A stretch of DNA of 64,000 nucleotides from positions 248,001 to 312,000 of the forward strand of contig NZ_JAFCKW010000003.1 of NCBI RefSeq assembly GCF_018129965.1, read 5' to 3'. Made by a program: the position numbers and the translations under genes. This document shows positions 35,537 through 44,175 of the stretch, piece by piece. Origin of the DNA: Bradyrhizobium diazoefficiens (GTDB lineage Bacteria > Pseudomonadota > Alphaproteobacteria > Rhizobiales > Xanthobacteraceae). The notes below the pieces were generated by a model, which saw nothing but the letters and a program-made list of their open reading frames with translations, was not told the DNA's origin and made no database searches. Numbering within the stretch: the stretch's first letter is position 1; every line of letters begins with the position of its first letter.

Positions 35537-36904
35537 ATGACGCGGCAGATGGTACTTGTTGGCTTCCTCCAGGCGCAGAACTGCACCAATTTGCCAAGTT
35601 CCTGGCGGCATCCGGACTCGCGCACCGATTCCATGTCCGCGGATTATTACCAGGAGATCGCGCGCATTCTCGAAGCCGGCAAATTCCACATGGCTTTCTT
35701 CGACGACCGCCTGGCCATGCCCGACCGCTACGGCAACGATCACGCCCACACGGTCGAATACGGCATCCGCTGCGTGAAGATGGACCCGCTGATCGTGCTG
35801 ACCACGATGGGCCTCGTCACCGACAAGCTCGGTTTGGGCGCGACCTGCTCGACCACCTATTACGAACCGTTCGACGTCGCGCGCCGGTTCGCGACCCTCG
35901 ACCTGATGTCCGGCGGCCGCGCCGGCTGGAACGTCGTCACCTCGCTCAATGACGGCGAGGCGCTCAATATGGGCCGCGACTCCCATCCCGAGCATGATTC
36001 CCGCTACGACAAGGCCGACGAGTTCATGGAGGTCGTGCTCGGCCATTGGGACACCTGGGAAGACGGCGCGCTGATCATGGACAAGACCAGCGGCCGCTTT
36101 GCCGATCCGGCCAAGGTGAAGCGGCTCGATCACAAGGGCCCCGCCTTCAAGTCGCGCGGGCCGTTCACTGTGCCGCGCTCGGACCAGGGCCATCCCGTCA
36201 TCATCCAGGCCGGCGCCTCCGGTCGCGGCCAGCGCTTTGCCGGGCGATGGGGCGAGGTGATCTTCACCGCCGCGCGCAATCTCCAGGGCGCCAAGGACGG
36301 CTACGCCGCCGTGCGCAACGAGGCCGCGAAGGCCGGCCGCGATCCGGACCAGATGTTCCTCTGCAATCTGACGACGCCGGTCTGCGCCGCCACCAAGGCT
36401 GAAGCCGAGGACAGGATGGCGCTGATCAACAAGCTTCCGCTCGAGATCGACGCGCTGTCGCTGCTTGCCGAAGCGCTCAACTACGATTTTGCCAGCAAGG
36501 GCCTCGACGAACCGCTGACGACGGACGAACTGAAGAGCATGCAGGGCATTCTGGGAATCCGCGACGGGGTGCTGAAGAATTCGGGCAAGAGCAATCCGAG
36601 CGCACGCGACTTCGTCACCTTCTCCGGCCGCGGCCAGGTGCACGACGCGATGGTCGGCGGCCCGAAGGAGATCGCGGACAAATTGGAGGAAATGTTCGTC
36701 GCGCGCGGCTGTGATGGTTTTGTCATCGCCGCCACTTACGTGCCCGGATCCTATGCGGATTTCGTGCAGCACGTCGTGCCGGAATTGCAGCGCCGCGGCC
36801 TGTTTCAGAAGGACTACCGCGGCAAGACACTGCGCGAAAATCTCGGGCTGAAGCGGCCTGCGGCCGGAGCCTGGAAGGTGCAGCCGCGCGATGCGGCGGA
36901 ATAG
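35537..36904 (+). CDS. FMN-dependent monooxygenase, NtaA/SnaA/DszA (LLM) family
   Basis: This 455-aa bacterial-luciferase-like monooxygenase uses FMNH2 from a partner reductase. Characteristic segments are FHMAFFDDRLAMPDRYG, TTYYEPFDVARRFATLDLMSGGRAGWNVVTSLND and HDSRYDKADEFMEVVLGHWDTWEDGALI. GHPVIIQAGASGRGQRFAGRWGEVIFTAA follows. Relatives oxidise nitrilotriacetate, EDTA, dibenzothiophene sulfone or pristinamycin precursors. It sits between the Ldh-type dehydrogenase and the FAH-type hydrolase. A paralogue lies at 44176. Confidence 0.93.
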   Translation: MTRQMVLVGFLQAQNCTNLPSSWRHPDSRTDSMSADYYQEIARILEAGKFHMAFFDDRLAMPDRYGNDHAHTVEYGIRCVKMDPLIVLTTMGLVTDKLGLGATCSTTYYEPFDVARRFATLDLMSGGRAGWNVVTSLNDGEALNMGRDSHPEHDSRYDKADEFMEVVLGHWDTWEDGALIMDKTSGRFADPAKVKRLDHKGPAFKSRGPFTVPRSDQGHPVIIQAGASGRGQRFAGRWGEVIFTAARNLQGAKDGYAAVRNEAAKAGRDPDQMFLCNLTTPVCAATKAEAEDRMALINKLPLEIDALSLLAEALNYDFASKGLDEPLTTDELKSMQGILGIRDGVLKNSGKSNPSARDFVTFSGRGQVHDAMVGGPKEIADKLEEMFVARGCDGFVIAATYVPGSYADFVQHVVPELQRRGLFQKDYRGKTLRENLGLKRPAAGAWKVQPRDAAE

Positions 36905-36919
36905 CAGCGAGGACAGGAC

Positions 36920-37705
36920 ATGCGCTGGCTGACATTCACGGCGTCGGACAGGACGTCCTGGGGGATCGTCGAGGGCGAGCGGGTGATCGCGGTCGACGGC
37001 GATCCCTTCGGCGAATGGCAAAGGAGCTCGCGCACATATGCGCTTGGCGACGTCAAGATCGAGCTGCCGCTGATCCCGCGCACGTTCTATTGCGTCGGAT
37101 TGAACTACCTCAAGCACCTGAAGGAGGCCGCCGACAAGCGCGGCGAGGTGCCGGCCGTGCCTGATCGGCCGGAGATCGGCTATCGCGCCCAGAATGCGCT
37201 GATCGCGCATGACGAGGACGTCGTGATCCCGTCCTTTGCGACCGACAAGATCCACTATGAGGGCGAACTCGTCGTCGTCATCGGCAAGAAGGTAAAGCAT
37301 CTCACCCGGCAGAATGCGATGGACTGCGTGTTCGGCTACAGCATCGGCAACGACGTCAGCGAACGGAGCTGGCAGAAGGCCGACCGCAGCCTGTGGCGCT
37401 CGAAGAACGCCGACACGTTCAAGCCGATGGGCCCGTGGATCGAGACCGAGGCCGACCTTGCGAAAATGCAGACGATCGTCCGCGTCAACGGCAAGGAGAC
37501 CAACCGCTTCCACACCAACGACATGATCTTCGGCGTGGTGCCGTTCCTGGTCGAGATGACCAAATATTTCACGCTATGGCCGGGCGACGTGATCTGGATG
37601 GGCACCGACGGTGCCTCGCCCGATATCAGGCACGGCGATGTCGTGGAGATCGACATCACCGGCGTTGGGACGCTGCGGAACAGGTTTGTGCGGGAGCAGC
37701 GTTAG
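36920..37705 (+). CDS. Fumarylacetoacetate hydrolase (FAH) family protein
   Basis: This 261-aa FAH-fold protein has FYCVGLNYLKHLKEAADKRG, DKIHYEGELVVVIGKKVKHL (metal-binding glutamate) and FGYSIGNDVSERSWQKADRS. VEIDITGVGTLRNRFV is C-terminal. FAH enzymes hydrolyse or decarboxylate 2-keto-dienoate or acylpyruvate intermediates of aromatic degradation. It is the last gene of the operon; a palindromic repeat follows the stop. Confidence 0.9.
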   Translation: MRWLTFTASDRTSWGIVEGERVIAVDGDPFGEWQRSSRTYALGDVKIELPLIPRTFYCVGLNYLKHLKEAADKRGEVPAVPDRPEIGYRAQNALIAHDEDVVIPSFATDKIHYEGELVVVIGKKVKHLTRQNAMDCVFGYSIGNDVSERSWQKADRSLWRSKNADTFKPMGPWIETEADLAKMQTIVRVNGKETNRFHTNDMIFGVVPFLVEMTKYFTLWPGDVIWMGTDGASPDIRHGDVVEIDITGVGTLRNRFVREQR

Positions 37706-37718
37706 TTGCGCAATCCTG

Positions 37719-37842
37719 TAGGGTGGGCAAAGGCGCTTTTGTGCAGTGCCCATCTTATGTCTGCCGCAGCGATGCTGATTGATGGGCACGCTTCCGCCTT
37801 CGCTCTGCGAGCTACGGCGGACAAGTCGCTTTGCCCATCCTA
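37719..37842. repeat. Imperfect palindromic repeat (TAGGGTGGGCAAAG...CTTTGCCCATCCTA)
   Basis: Outer arms GGGTGGGCAAAG and CTTTGCCCATCC enclose an inner pair GTGCCCATC and GATGGGCAC. This is a recognisable dispersed element in Bradyrhizobium genomes. It fills the gap between the convergent FAH and aminotransferase genes. Confidence 0.7.
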
Positions 37843-37861
37843 AGACAGCTCAATACGCGTC

Positions 37862-38722
37862 TTACACCGCCGTCGCCTTCGCAAACTCCACATAGATCTC
37901 GCGGAGCCGCGTCGCGACCGGGCCGGGTTTTCCATCGCCGATCGTCTTGCCGTCGAGCGCGACCACCGGCTGGACGAAGGACGAGGCTGAGGTGATGAAA
38001 GCTTCCTTGGCAGCGAGCGCCTCGGCCACCGTGAACGACCGCTCCTCGACGCGGAGCTGGCGCTCTTCGGCGAGCGCGATCACGGCCTTGCGGGTGCAGC
38101 CCGGCAGGATCGCGTTGGAGTTCTGACGGGTGACGATGACGTCATCCCTGGTCAGGATGAACGCGGTGGACGAACCGCCTTCGGTCACATAGCCATCCTG
38201 CAGCATCCAAGCTTCGCCGGCACCGGCCTCGGCTGCGGCCTGCTTTGCCAGCACCTGCGCCAGCAGCGCCACGCTCTTGATGTCGCGGCGCTCCCAGCGG
38301 ATGTCCGGCACCGTGATGACGTTGATGCCGGTCTTTGCCGAGGCCGCGTTGATGATGTCCTTCTCCGAGGTGAACATCACGAGGCTCGACTTGACGTCTG
38401 CCTTGGGGAACGGGAAGTCGCGGCCCTTGTCGGCGCCGCGCGTGACCTGGAGATAGACGAGGCCGCTTGCGACCTTGTTGCGCGCGATCAGCTCCTTCTG
38501 GATCTCGGTGATGCGCTCGACCGTCTCCGGCAGCGCCAGCTTGATTTCGCCGACCGAACGTTCCAGCCGGGCGAGGTGCGAGGCGTTGTCGACCAGCTTG
38601 CCGTCGAGCACCGCCGAGACCTCGTAAATACCGTCGGCGAACAGGAAGCCGCGATCCAGCACCGAGATCCTGGCTTCCGAGAGCGGGACGAATGAGCCGT
38701 TGACGTAAGCGATCGGGTCCAA
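37862..38722 (-). CDS. D-amino-acid aminotransferase (PLP class IV)
   Basis: This 286-aa fold-type IV aminotransferase begins at a TTG codon 7 bp after AGGAGA. Motifs are AYVNGSFVPLSEARISVLDRGFLFADGIYEV, the PLP lysine in WERRDIKSVALLAQVLAKQ near residue 145, EAWMLQDGYVTEGGSSTAFIL and NAILPGCTRKAVIALA. Members include D-alanine transaminase and branched-chain aminotransferases; the RDIK context favours the D-amino acid type. It lies beside an amino acid importer, which may feed it, but transcription coupling is interrupted by a repeat. Confidence 0.9.
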   Translation of the reverse strand: MDPIAYVNGSFVPLSEARISVLDRGFLFADGIYEVSAVLDGKLVDNASHLARLERSVGEIKLALPETVERITEIQKELIARNKVASGLVYLQVTRGADKGRDFPFPKADVKSSLVMFTSEKDIINAASAKTGINVITVPDIRWERRDIKSVALLAQVLAKQAAAEAGAGEAWMLQDGYVTEGGSSTAFILTRDDVIVTRQNSNAILPGCTRKAVIALAEERQLRVEERSFTVAEALAAKEAFITSASSFVQPVVALDGKTIGDGKPGPVATRLREIYVEFAKATAV

Positions 38723-38796
38723 GGCAGGTCTCCTGGCGGGGATGGGGGATTGGCGGGGTTATACGCGAAATGAGGACCGCGGGCATCCCACGTTTC

Positions 38797-38901
38797 GTCA
38801 TTCCGGGGCATTCGCGTAGCGAATGAGCCCGGAATCCATCTCGCGCGACGGACTGCCGCCCGATGGATTCCGGGCTCGCGCCTCGCGCGCCCCGAAATGA
38901 C
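38797..38901. repeat. Palindromic repeat (GTCATTCCGGGG...CCCCGAAATGAC)
   Basis: Long inverted arms containing GAGCCCGGAATCCATC and GATGGATTCCGGGCTC enclose an unpaired TCGCGCGACGGACTGCCGCCC-type centre. It is a familiar palindrome of Bradyrhizobium intergenic regions. It lies between the ABC ATPase gene and the downstream aminotransferase on the same strand and may reduce read-through. Confidence 0.8.
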
Positions 38902-38912
38902 CGCGGGTGTGA

Positions 38913-39644
38913 TTAATGCGACAGGATCTTCGACAAGAACTTCTGCGCGCGGTCGCTGCGCGGCTTGCCGAAGAAATCCTCCTTCTCCGCGTCCTCCACG
39001 ATCTCGCCGCGGTCCATGAAGATGACGCGGTTGGCGACCTTGCGGGCGAAGCCCATCTCGTGGGTCACCACCATCATGGTCATGCCTTCGCGGGCGAGAT
39101 CGACCATGACGTCGAGAACCTCGCTCACCATTTCGGGATCGAGCGCCGAGGTCGGCTCGTCGAACAGCATCACGATCGGATCCATCGCGAGCGCGCGCGC
39201 AATCGCAACGCGCTGCTGCTGGCCGCCGGAGAGCTGCGCGGGATATTTCTCGGCCTGCTCCTTCAGGCCGACGCGCTCCAGCAACTGCATTCCCTTCGCC
39301 ACCGCCTTGTCGTAGGGGCGGCCCAACACCTTCTGCTGGGCGAGGCAGAGATTTTCGATGATCTTCAGATGCGGAAACAATTCGAAGTGCTGGAACACCA
39401 TGCCGACGCGCGAGCGCAGTTTCGGCAGATCGGTCCTGGGATCGTTGACCTTGGTGCCGTCGACGCTGATATCGCCCTCCTGGAACGGCTCCAGCGCGTT
39501 GACGCATTTGATCAGCGTCGACTTGCCCGAGCCCGAGGGGCCGCAGACCACGACGACCTCGCCCTTGGTGACGCTGGTGGTGCAGTCGGTCAGCACCTGG
39601 AAGGTCGGGCTGTACCATTTGTTGACGTGGCTGATTTCGATCAT
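38913..39644 (-). CDS. Amino acid ABC transporter ATP-binding protein
   Basis: This 243-aa polar amino acid importer ATPase (GlnQ/GltL/AapP type) has Walker [10 protein letters not shown] near residue 34, Q-loop [17 protein letters not shown], signature [15 protein letters not shown] and Walker [16 protein letters not shown]. The H-loop is [11 protein letters not shown]. It couples ATP hydrolysis to import through the two permeases encoded upstream. A palindromic repeat separates it from the first of them. Confidence 0.95.
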   Translation of the reverse strand: MIEISHVNKWYSPTFQVLTDCTTSVTKGEVVVVCGPSGSGKSTLIKCVNALEPFQEGDISVDGTKVNDPRTDLPKLRSRVGMVFQHFELFPHLKIIENLCLAQQKVLGRPYDKAVAKGMQLLERVGLKEQAEKYPAQLSGGQQQRVAIARALAMDPIVMLFDEPTSALDPEMVSEVLDVMVDLAREGMTMMVVTHEMGFARKVANRVIFMDRGEIVEDAEKEDFFGKPRSDRAQKFLSKILSH

Positions 39645-39671
39645 GTGTCTCAGGCCCTGCGGCAGCTTCGG

Positions 39672-39796
39672 TTCACCTCTCCCAACGGGAGAGGTCGGCG
39701 CAAGGCGCCGGGTGAGGGGTTCAGGTCAATCGATGGAGCGAAGCCCCTCACCCGGATCGCCGGCGCGATCCGACCTCTCCCGTTGGGAGAGGTGAA
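39672..39796. repeat. Palindromic repeat (TTCACCTCTCCCAACGGGAGAGG ... mirrored)
   Basis: Outer arms CACCTCTCCCAACGGGAGAGG and CCTCTCCCGTTGGGAGAGGTG surround inner complementary GGTGAGGGG and CCCCTCACC. Each arm is itself a short hairpin. It sits between permease and ATPase genes of a single importer operon, so transcription must pass through it. Confidence 0.8.
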
Positions 39797-39833
39797 GAGA
39801 GGCCCGCTGCCGCATCTCAAATCCAAATTCCAC

Positions 39834-40526
39834 CTATCGAATGATGGCGATGCGCGCCTGGAGGCGACGGACGCCAAAGGACGCAACACATGAAATGGTG
39901 AAGTAGACGACGGCCGCAAACAGATACATCTCGACCAGACGGCCGTCGCGCTGCGCGACCTTGCTCGCGGCGCCCAGGAAGTCCGGGATCGAGAGCACGT
40001 AGACCAGCGAGGTGTCCTGGAACAGCACGATGGTCTGCGTCAGCAGCACCGGCAGCATGTTACGGAACGCCTGAGGTAGCACGACGTAGCGCATGGTCTG
40101 CGCATAGGTGAGGCCGAGCGCATTGGCGGCGGCCGGCTGCCCCCGCGAGATCGACTGGATGCCGGCGCGCATGATCTCGGAGAAGTAGGCTGCCTCGAAC
40201 AGGATGAAGGTGATGAGCGAGGAGGCGAACGCACCGACGCTGATCGGGCGCGACGCGCCGGTGATCCACTGCCCGATATAGGGCACCAGGAAGTAGAACC
40301 AGAAGATGACCAGCACCAGCGGCAGCGAGCGCATGAAGTCGACATAGACGCCGGCAATGCGGCCGAGCACCTTGTAGCCGGACAGGCGCATCAGCGCGAT
40401 CGCGGTGCCGAAGATCAGGCCGCCGAGGCCCGCCAGCGCCGTCAGCGTCAACGTGAACGTCATGCCCTCGTAGAACAAATAGGGCAGTGCGCGGCGGATG
40501 ACGTCGAAATCGAGATTTGAGAACAT
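39834..40526 (-). CDS. Amino acid ABC transporter permease
   Basis: This 230-aa HisM-type inner-membrane permease starts MFSNLDFDVIRRALPYLFYEG, 4 bp after the preceding permease stop. It has several hydrophobic segments and the conserved cytoplasmic loop YFSEIMRAGIQSISRGQPAAANALGLTYAQTMRYVVLPQAFRNMLP, which contacts the ATPase. The frame extends 13 codons upstream, but the internal ATG fits the operon spacing. It pairs with the permease at 40531. Confidence 0.94.
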   Translation of the reverse strand: MFSNLDFDVIRRALPYLFYEGMTFTLTLTALAGLGGLIFGTAIALMRLSGYKVLGRIAGVYVDFMRSLPLVLVIFWFYFLVPYIGQWITGASRPISVGAFASSLITFILFEAAYFSEIMRAGIQSISRGQPAAANALGLTYAQTMRYVVLPQAFRNMLPVLLTQTIVLFQDTSLVYVLSIPDFLGAASKVAQRDGRLVEMYLFAAVVYFTISCVASFGVRRLQARIAIIR

Positions 40527-40530
40527 GGCG

Positions 40531-41262
40531 CTATTTCCCCGTGATGTAGCCGGGGATCGCGACATAGCGCTCGAGGAAGCGCATCGCGGTCACGACAATG
40601 GCGTTGACGAGGAGATAGAGCACGGTCGCCGCGGTGAAGGCCTCGAACACCTGGAACGAAAATTCCTGCATCGAGCGCGCCTGTCCGGTCAGCTCAAGCA
40701 GGCCGATGGTGATGGCCACCGCCGTGTTCTTGATGGTGTTGAGGAACTCGGAGGTCAGCGGCGGCAGGATGATACGGAACGCCATCGGCAGCAGCACGTA
40801 GCGATAGCCCTGCACGGTTGTCAGGCCGAGCGCGGTTGCCGCCATCTTCTGCCCGCGCGGCAGCGAGCCGATGCCGGCCTGCAATTGCACCGCGACGCGC
40901 GCCGACATGAACAGGCCGATGCCGATCGCCGCGGTCCAGAACGGTGCGTTCGGCAGTTGCTTCAGCCAGGTGCCGGCCGATTTCGGCAGCAACTCCGGCA
41001 GCACGAAGAACCACAGGAACAGTTGCACCAGCAGCGGCATGTTGCGAAAGAACTCGACCCAGCAGAAGCCGAACCAGGTGGCAGCCCTGGAGGGCAGCGT
41101 GCGCATGACGCCGATCAGCGAGCCGAAGATCAGCGCGATGATCCAGGCCAGCACGGCCGTCTTCAGGGTCAGCACCAGTCCCGACAGCAGCATGTCGAGA
41201 TAGGTGCCGGTCCCCATCGGGTTCGGCTCGAAGAAAATTCCCCAGTTCCAGTGGTAGTTCAC
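40531..41262 (-). CDS. Amino acid ABC transporter permease
   Basis: This 243-aa permease of the same family begins at GTG (MNYHWNWGIFFEPNPMGTG) after GGGGGACAC. The ATPase-contact loop reads ARVAVQLQAGIGSLPRGQKMAATALGLTTVQGYRYVLLPMAFRIILPPLTSEF. It forms the heterodimeric membrane channel with the following permease (4-bp gap). The order binding protein, two permeases, ATPase is typical of GltIJKL-type importers. Confidence 0.94.
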   Translation of the reverse strand: MNYHWNWGIFFEPNPMGTGTYLDMLLSGLVLTLKTAVLAWIIALIFGSLIGVMRTLPSRAATWFGFCWVEFFRNMPLLVQLFLWFFVLPELLPKSAGTWLKQLPNAPFWTAAIGIGLFMSARVAVQLQAGIGSLPRGQKMAATALGLTTVQGYRYVLLPMAFRIILPPLTSEFLNTIKNTAVAITIGLLELTGQARSMQEFSFQVFEAFTAATVLYLLVNAIVVTAMRFLERYVAIPGYITGK

Positions 41263-41341
41263 GTGTCCCCCGCGCGAACGCGCCAGTCACAAATGTCCCG
41301 GCGGCCTATGCAAATGTCCGGCCATTCTCCTCCGGAATTCC

Positions 41342-41515
41342 CCTCTCCCCGCGTAAGGGGAGAGACAACGGCGGCTCTCGGCCGCCGCCATTCCAAGACA
41401 CGGGTGAGGGAGGTTCTCCGCGAGGGAGGTGATCGTCGGATTCGTGGAGAGTCCCCCTCACCCGGAATCCGCGCGTTGCGCGAATTCCGGCCTCTCCCCG
41501 CACGCGGGGAGAGGC
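41342..41515. repeat. Compound palindromic repeat (CCTCTCCCCGCGTAAGGGGAGAG...)
   Basis: Nested hairpins are visible: CTCTCCCC...GGGGAGAG at both ends, CGGCGGCTCTCGGCCGCCG inside, and complementary CGGGTGAGGG and CCCTCACCCG. It belongs to the same general class as the element at 39672. It sits between the binding-protein and permease genes of the importer. Confidence 0.75.
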
Positions 41516-41525
41516 AAACAACATC

Positions 41526-42437
41526 CTACTTGTAGTCGTCCGGGTTCGGCGAGTCCGTAGGCTTGGCGAACTCGTTCTTCAGCTCGGCCGAGATCGGGCT
41601 GTTGAGGTTGAGGCCCTTCGGCGGGATCTTCTGGGTGAACCACTTCTCGTAGATCTTCTGGCCCTCGCCGGACGTGTAGAGCGCGGCGGTCGCAGCATCG
41701 ACCACCTTCTTGAACGGCGCGTCGTCCTTGCGCAGCATGATGCCGTAGGGCTCGGGCTTGGAGAAGGCGTCCTTGGAGATGACGTAGTCGTCCGGCGACT
41801 TCGAGCCGGCCACGAGGCTGGCGAGCAGGATGTCGTCCATCACGAAGGCGACCGCGCGGTCGGTCTCGACCATCAGGAAGGATTCAGCGTGATCCTTGGC
41901 CGGGATGATGTTGGCGCCGAGCCCCTTCGCGACGTTGGCCTCGGTGAGCTGCTTGATGTTGGTGGTGCCGGCGGTGGAGACCACCGTCTTGCCCTTGAGG
42001 TCGTCGATCGACTTGATGCCGCTCGACTTCTTGAAGACGTAGCGGCTGGCGGTCAAAAAGTGGGTGTTGGTGAAGGCGACCTGCTTCTGGCGCTCGGCAT
42101 TGTTGGTGGTCGAGCCGCATTCGAGGTCGATGGTGCCGTTGGCCATCAGCGGAATACGCGTCGCCGAGGTGACCGGGTTGAGCTTGACCTCGAGCTTGTC
42201 GAGCTTGAGCTCCTTCTTCACGGCGTCGACGATCTTGTAGCAGATGTCCATCGCGAACCCGATGGGCTTCTGGTTGTCGTCGAGATAGGAGAACGGGATC
42301 GAGGAGTCGCGGAAGCCGAGCGTGATGGCGCCGGTGTCCTTGATGTTCTTCAGCGTACCGGTCAGCTCCTCGGCCCCAGCCTGGCTGACGGCGAAGGTCG
42401 CGACGAGCGCGATGCCGATGTGACGGAAATGTTTCAC
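41526..42437 (-). CDS. Polar amino acid ABC transporter substrate-binding protein (GltI/AapJ-like)
   Basis: This 303-aa periplasmic receptor starts at GTG (MKHFRHIGIALVATFAVSQAGAEEL, signal peptide) preceded by AAAGGGGACC. SBP_bac_3 features are GAITLGFRDSSIPFSYLDDNQKPIGFAMDICYKIVDAVKKELK, the ligand arginine region SATRIPLMANGTIDLECGSTTNNAERQ, and GKTVVSTAGTTNIKQL. The motif set resembles glutamate/aspartate binding proteins. First gene of the importer cluster. Confidence 0.93.
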   Translation of the reverse strand: MKHFRHIGIALVATFAVSQAGAEELTGTLKNIKDTGAITLGFRDSSIPFSYLDDNQKPIGFAMDICYKIVDAVKKELKLDKLEVKLNPVTSATRIPLMANGTIDLECGSTTNNAERQKQVAFTNTHFLTASRYVFKKSSGIKSIDDLKGKTVVSTAGTTNIKQLTEANVAKGLGANIIPAKDHAESFLMVETDRAVAFVMDDILLASLVAGSKSPDDYVISKDAFSKPEPYGIMLRKDDAPFKKVVDAATAALYTSGEGQKIYEKWFTQKIPPKGLNLNSPISAELKNEFAKPTDSPNPDDYK

Positions 42438-42548
42438 TTTTTGGTCCCCTTTCAGGATGTGCGGCCCGGATGCAAGCATAGATCGGGCCGGATTAGAATG
42501 TGACTTTCGGCTGGCTTGCGGCTCAGGTTAATGGCTCAGGCCAGCGGC

Positions 42549-43934
42549 TCAGGTGAGTGGCTTGGGGATTTCCCCGAGATCCCAGAACAGCCCGGCCATG
42601 ATGGTCAAGGCCTCTTCGGTCAACGGCAGCAGGATGTGCTCATTCGGCGCATGCTGGGAGCAGCCGGGATAGGAGTGCGGGACCCAGATCGTCGGCAGGC
42701 CCAGGATCTCGGAGAAGACGTCGTTCGGCAGCGAGCCGCCGAAATTCGGCAGCACCGCGGGCAGCTTGCCGGTGGTCTCCTGCACCGAATCCGCCGCCCA
42801 TTTGATCCACGGGCTGTCGAAATCGGTGCGCGAGGCGGCAAAACTCTGTGCGGCCCGCACCTCGACCATCGGAAAACCCTTTTGCACCAGATGCGCGCGG
42901 ATGGCCTCGACGAGGCCGTCGACCCTGGTGCCGACCACGAACCGCAGCTGCAGCACCGCGTTGGCGTTGCCGGGAATGGCGTTGGCAGGCTTATCGATAT
43001 TGCCCGACGACATCGCCAGCACTTCGAGCGTGTTCCAGGCGTAGAGCCGCTCAGCCGCCGACAATCCTTCCTCGCCCCAGTCCTCCGCGAGCGCGGGCTC
43101 GTCCTCGGTCGGCACCACCTCGACATCGGCGAGGTAGCTGCGGATCTGGTTGGTGAGCCGCGGCGGCTTCAGGGCATCGAGCCGGAGCCGGCCGTGGCCG
43201 TCGACCAGCGTGGAAATCGCGTTGACCAGAATGGTCGCGGGGTTGGCGAGCACGCCGCCCCAATTGCCGGAATGATGACCACCGTCGCGCAGATTGACGT
43301 CGAGATGGATGCGGATGCCGCCGCGACAACCGAGAAACAGCGTCGGGCGGTCGGCCGACAGACGCGGCCCGTCGGAGGCCACGAACAGGTCGGCCTTGAG
43401 GGCGTCGCGATTGAGATCGCAGACCTTGCCGAGATCGGGCGAGCCGATCTCCTCGCCCATCTCGACGATGAACTTGGCGTTGAAGCCAAGCTTGCCGCCG
43501 CGGGCCTCGCGCACCGCGCGCAGCGCCGCCATGTTGATGCTGTGCTGGCCCTTGTTGTCGGCGGTGCCGCGGCCGTAGAGCCGCGCGCCTGCAACCGTGG
43601 TGCGCCAGGGATCGCGGCCGTCACGCCATTCACCTTCCATGCCGTCGACGACGTCGCCATGGCCGTAAATCAGCACGGTCGGCGCCGTCTCGCTCTCGTG
43701 ATGCTCGGCGAACAGGAATGGCGCCTTGCCGCTCGGGGATTCGACGATGCGGCTGGTGAAATCGAGCGCCGCGAAGGCGGGCACCATCTCCTGTTCCAGA
43801 TAGCCGCGCAGCTCCGGCCCGCGCGACGGATTCTGGCTCTCGGTCCGATGAGCGACGCGGCGGTCCAGTTCGGCGAGGAACGCACCGGATTTGAAATCCT
43901 CACGGGCGCGGGAGATGGCGTCGGCTCTGGTCAT
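42549..43934 (-). CDS. M20 family metallopeptidase / amidohydrolase
   Basis: This 461-aa dinuclear zinc hydrolase of the M20 family has metal ligands in VLIYGHGDVVDG near residue 92 and YGRGTADNKGQ near 116. The catalytic glutamate pair is in IVEMGEEIGS near 152, and PHSYPGCSQHAPNEH contributes the final ligand. A dimerisation (lid) domain lies in the middle. It likely cleaves dipeptides, N-acyl amino acids or carbamoyl compounds. It directly precedes the amino acid importer on the same strand (111 bp), so the two may act together in peptide or amino acid use. Confidence 0.92.
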   Translation of the reverse strand: MTRADAISRAREDFKSGAFLAELDRRVAHRTESQNPSRGPELRGYLEQEMVPAFAALDFTSRIVESPSGKAPFLFAEHHESETAPTVLIYGHGDVVDGMEGEWRDGRDPWRTTVAGARLYGRGTADNKGQHSINMAALRAVREARGGKLGFNAKFIVEMGEEIGSPDLGKVCDLNRDALKADLFVASDGPRLSADRPTLFLGCRGGIRIHLDVNLRDGGHHSGNWGGVLANPATILVNAISTLVDGHGRLRLDALKPPRLTNQIRSYLADVEVVPTEDEPALAEDWGEEGLSAAERLYAWNTLEVLAMSSGNIDKPANAIPGNANAVLQLRFVVGTRVDGLVEAIRAHLVQKGFPMVEVRAAQSFAASRTDFDSPWIKWAADSVQETTGKLPAVLPNFGGSLPNDVFSEILGLPTIWVPHSYPGCSQHAPNEHILLPLTEEALTIMAGLFWDLGEIPKPLT

Positions 43935-44175
43935 GACTGCTTTTTCGAGGTTCTGCGACGAGGGACCTTACCCGAGACGGGCGGCCCTTCGAAAGTGGCG
44001 GGGACTTGGACGGGTCTTGGGATTTCGTTCTTGCTCGCTTGAGATTGGCTTGCCAAAGGCAGCTGTGTTGCTGATTTTGGCCTTGCCAAGGCCGAACCAT
44101 ATGCAAGAACGTCGCCAAGTTGGGGCGCACGTTTATCATTTGGACCGCGTCCCGTACAGCGTGCCGGGGGACCCT

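Noticed and set aside
34379..37513. 1044-codon open frame on the minus strand
   Set aside because: Antisense to the Ldh, LLM and FAH genes, all of which have clear domains. Its translation is low-complexity and unlike any protein.
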